Below are positions 5,893-6,109 of a DNA stretch of 6,109 nt, piece after piece. Under the pieces are notes generated by a model. It worked only from the letters and a program-made list of their open reading frames with translations. It ran no database searches and had not been told where the DNA came from. Positions within the stretch are counted from its first letter, which is position 1. Every line of letters begins with the position of its first letter. Location of the stretch: positions 1-6,109 of the forward strand of contig NZ_CALJRX010000199.1 of assembly GCF_937976265.1 (NCBI RefSeq). The letters are read 5' to 3'. A program made the translations under genes and the position numbers. Source of the DNA: an uncultured Haemophilus sp. (lineage in GTDB: Bacteria > Pseudomonadota > Gammaproteobacteria > Enterobacterales > Pasteurellaceae).

Positions 5893-6109
5893 TACGCACT
5901 CAACTCCAAAATTTTCACGACGAGTTGTTCAAATGAAATACCGACTGTTGACGCAGATTTAGGGAATAAACTGTGACTTGTCATGCCTGGGTTAGTATTT
6001 ACTTCCACTAAACGGAAATTACCTTGTGCATCAGTCATCACATCAATGCGACTCCAACCACGACAACCCACAACGTCATAAGCACGTTTAACTAATTTCG
6101 CTAATTCTT
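5892..6109 (-). CDS. ddlB: DdlB, D-alanine--D-alanine ligase (C-terminal 71 residues only)
   Basis: The ATP-grasp ligase joins two D-alanines to make the terminus of the peptidoglycan stem peptide. Only the last 71 codons and the TAA stop (5892-5894) are in the window; the rest lies beyond the high-coordinate edge. Translation shows GCRGWSRIDVM, then EVNTNPGMTSHSL, where E and N are the magnesium ligands and the GMTSHSL segment contacts ATP and substrate. The protein ends LVVKILELSA, very close to the E. coli DdlB end LVVRILELAD. The stop overlaps the ftsQ start as TAATG, implying translational coupling. The position directly before ftsQ is the standard dcw location and supports the ddlB form. 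Specificity for D-Ala over D-lactate cannot be judged because the omega-loop region is outside the window. Confidence 0.95.
   Translation of the reverse strand, partial: ELAKLVKRAYDVVGCRGWSRIDVMTDAQGNFRLVEVNTNPGMTSHSLFPKSASTVGISFEQLVVKILELSA

Noticed and set aside
1..6109. The possibility of a new defence, mobile or otherwise undescribed system
   Set aside because: Six adjacent core genes fill almost the whole window. The only gaps are 27, 41, 86 and 120 bases, and they hold ordinary signals. I saw no transposase, phage gene, toxin-antitoxin pair, repeat array or RNA gene.

Overview
The window comes from a gammaproteobacterium of the family Pasteurellaceae, most like Haemophilus or a close relative. 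The evidence is the AT-rich sequence, the gene order, Haemophilus-like FtsA and FtsZ proteins (including an FtsZ insertion and tail not found in Escherichia coli), and near-matches to the Haemophilus DNA uptake signal. From memory, H. influenzae does not have ushA downstream of lpxC, so a non-influenzae Haemophilus such as H. parainfluenzae, or an Aggregatibacter-like species, is a reasonable guess. No genus can be proven from this window.

Every gene lies on the minus strand, so transcription runs from high to low coordinates. The order is ddlB (3' end only, 5892-6109), ftsQ (5107-5892), ftsA (3805-5079), ftsZ (2411-3718), lpxC (1452-2369), a rho-independent terminator (1400-1438), then ushA (3-1331), whose 3' end is outside the window. 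The first five genes are the distal end of the dcw (division and cell wall) cluster. ddlB and ftsQ overlap by one base (TAATG), and the ftsQ-ftsA and ftsZ-lpxC gaps are only 27 and 41 bases. The 86-base ftsA-ftsZ gap carries a convincing sigma70-type promoter whose -35 box covers the ftsA stop codon.

The genes work together in envelope growth and division. Ddl makes the D-Ala-D-Ala end of the peptidoglycan stem. FtsQ, FtsA and FtsZ are divisome proteins: an inner-membrane scaffold, the membrane anchor of the Z ring, and the ring-forming GTPase. LpxC is the committed enzyme of lipid A synthesis. ushA is a separate unit encoding a periplasmic UDP-sugar hydrolase/5'-nucleotidase used in nucleotide salvage.

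I found no mobile element, CRISPR array, RNA gene or undescribed system. This is a conserved core region. The points worth a second look are lineage-specific changes in conserved proteins: a 19-residue insertion and non-canonical C-terminal tail in FtsZ, an altered phosphate motif in FtsA, and an altered C-terminus in LpxC. The ftsZ promoter and a degenerate uptake signal before ushA are also of interest.
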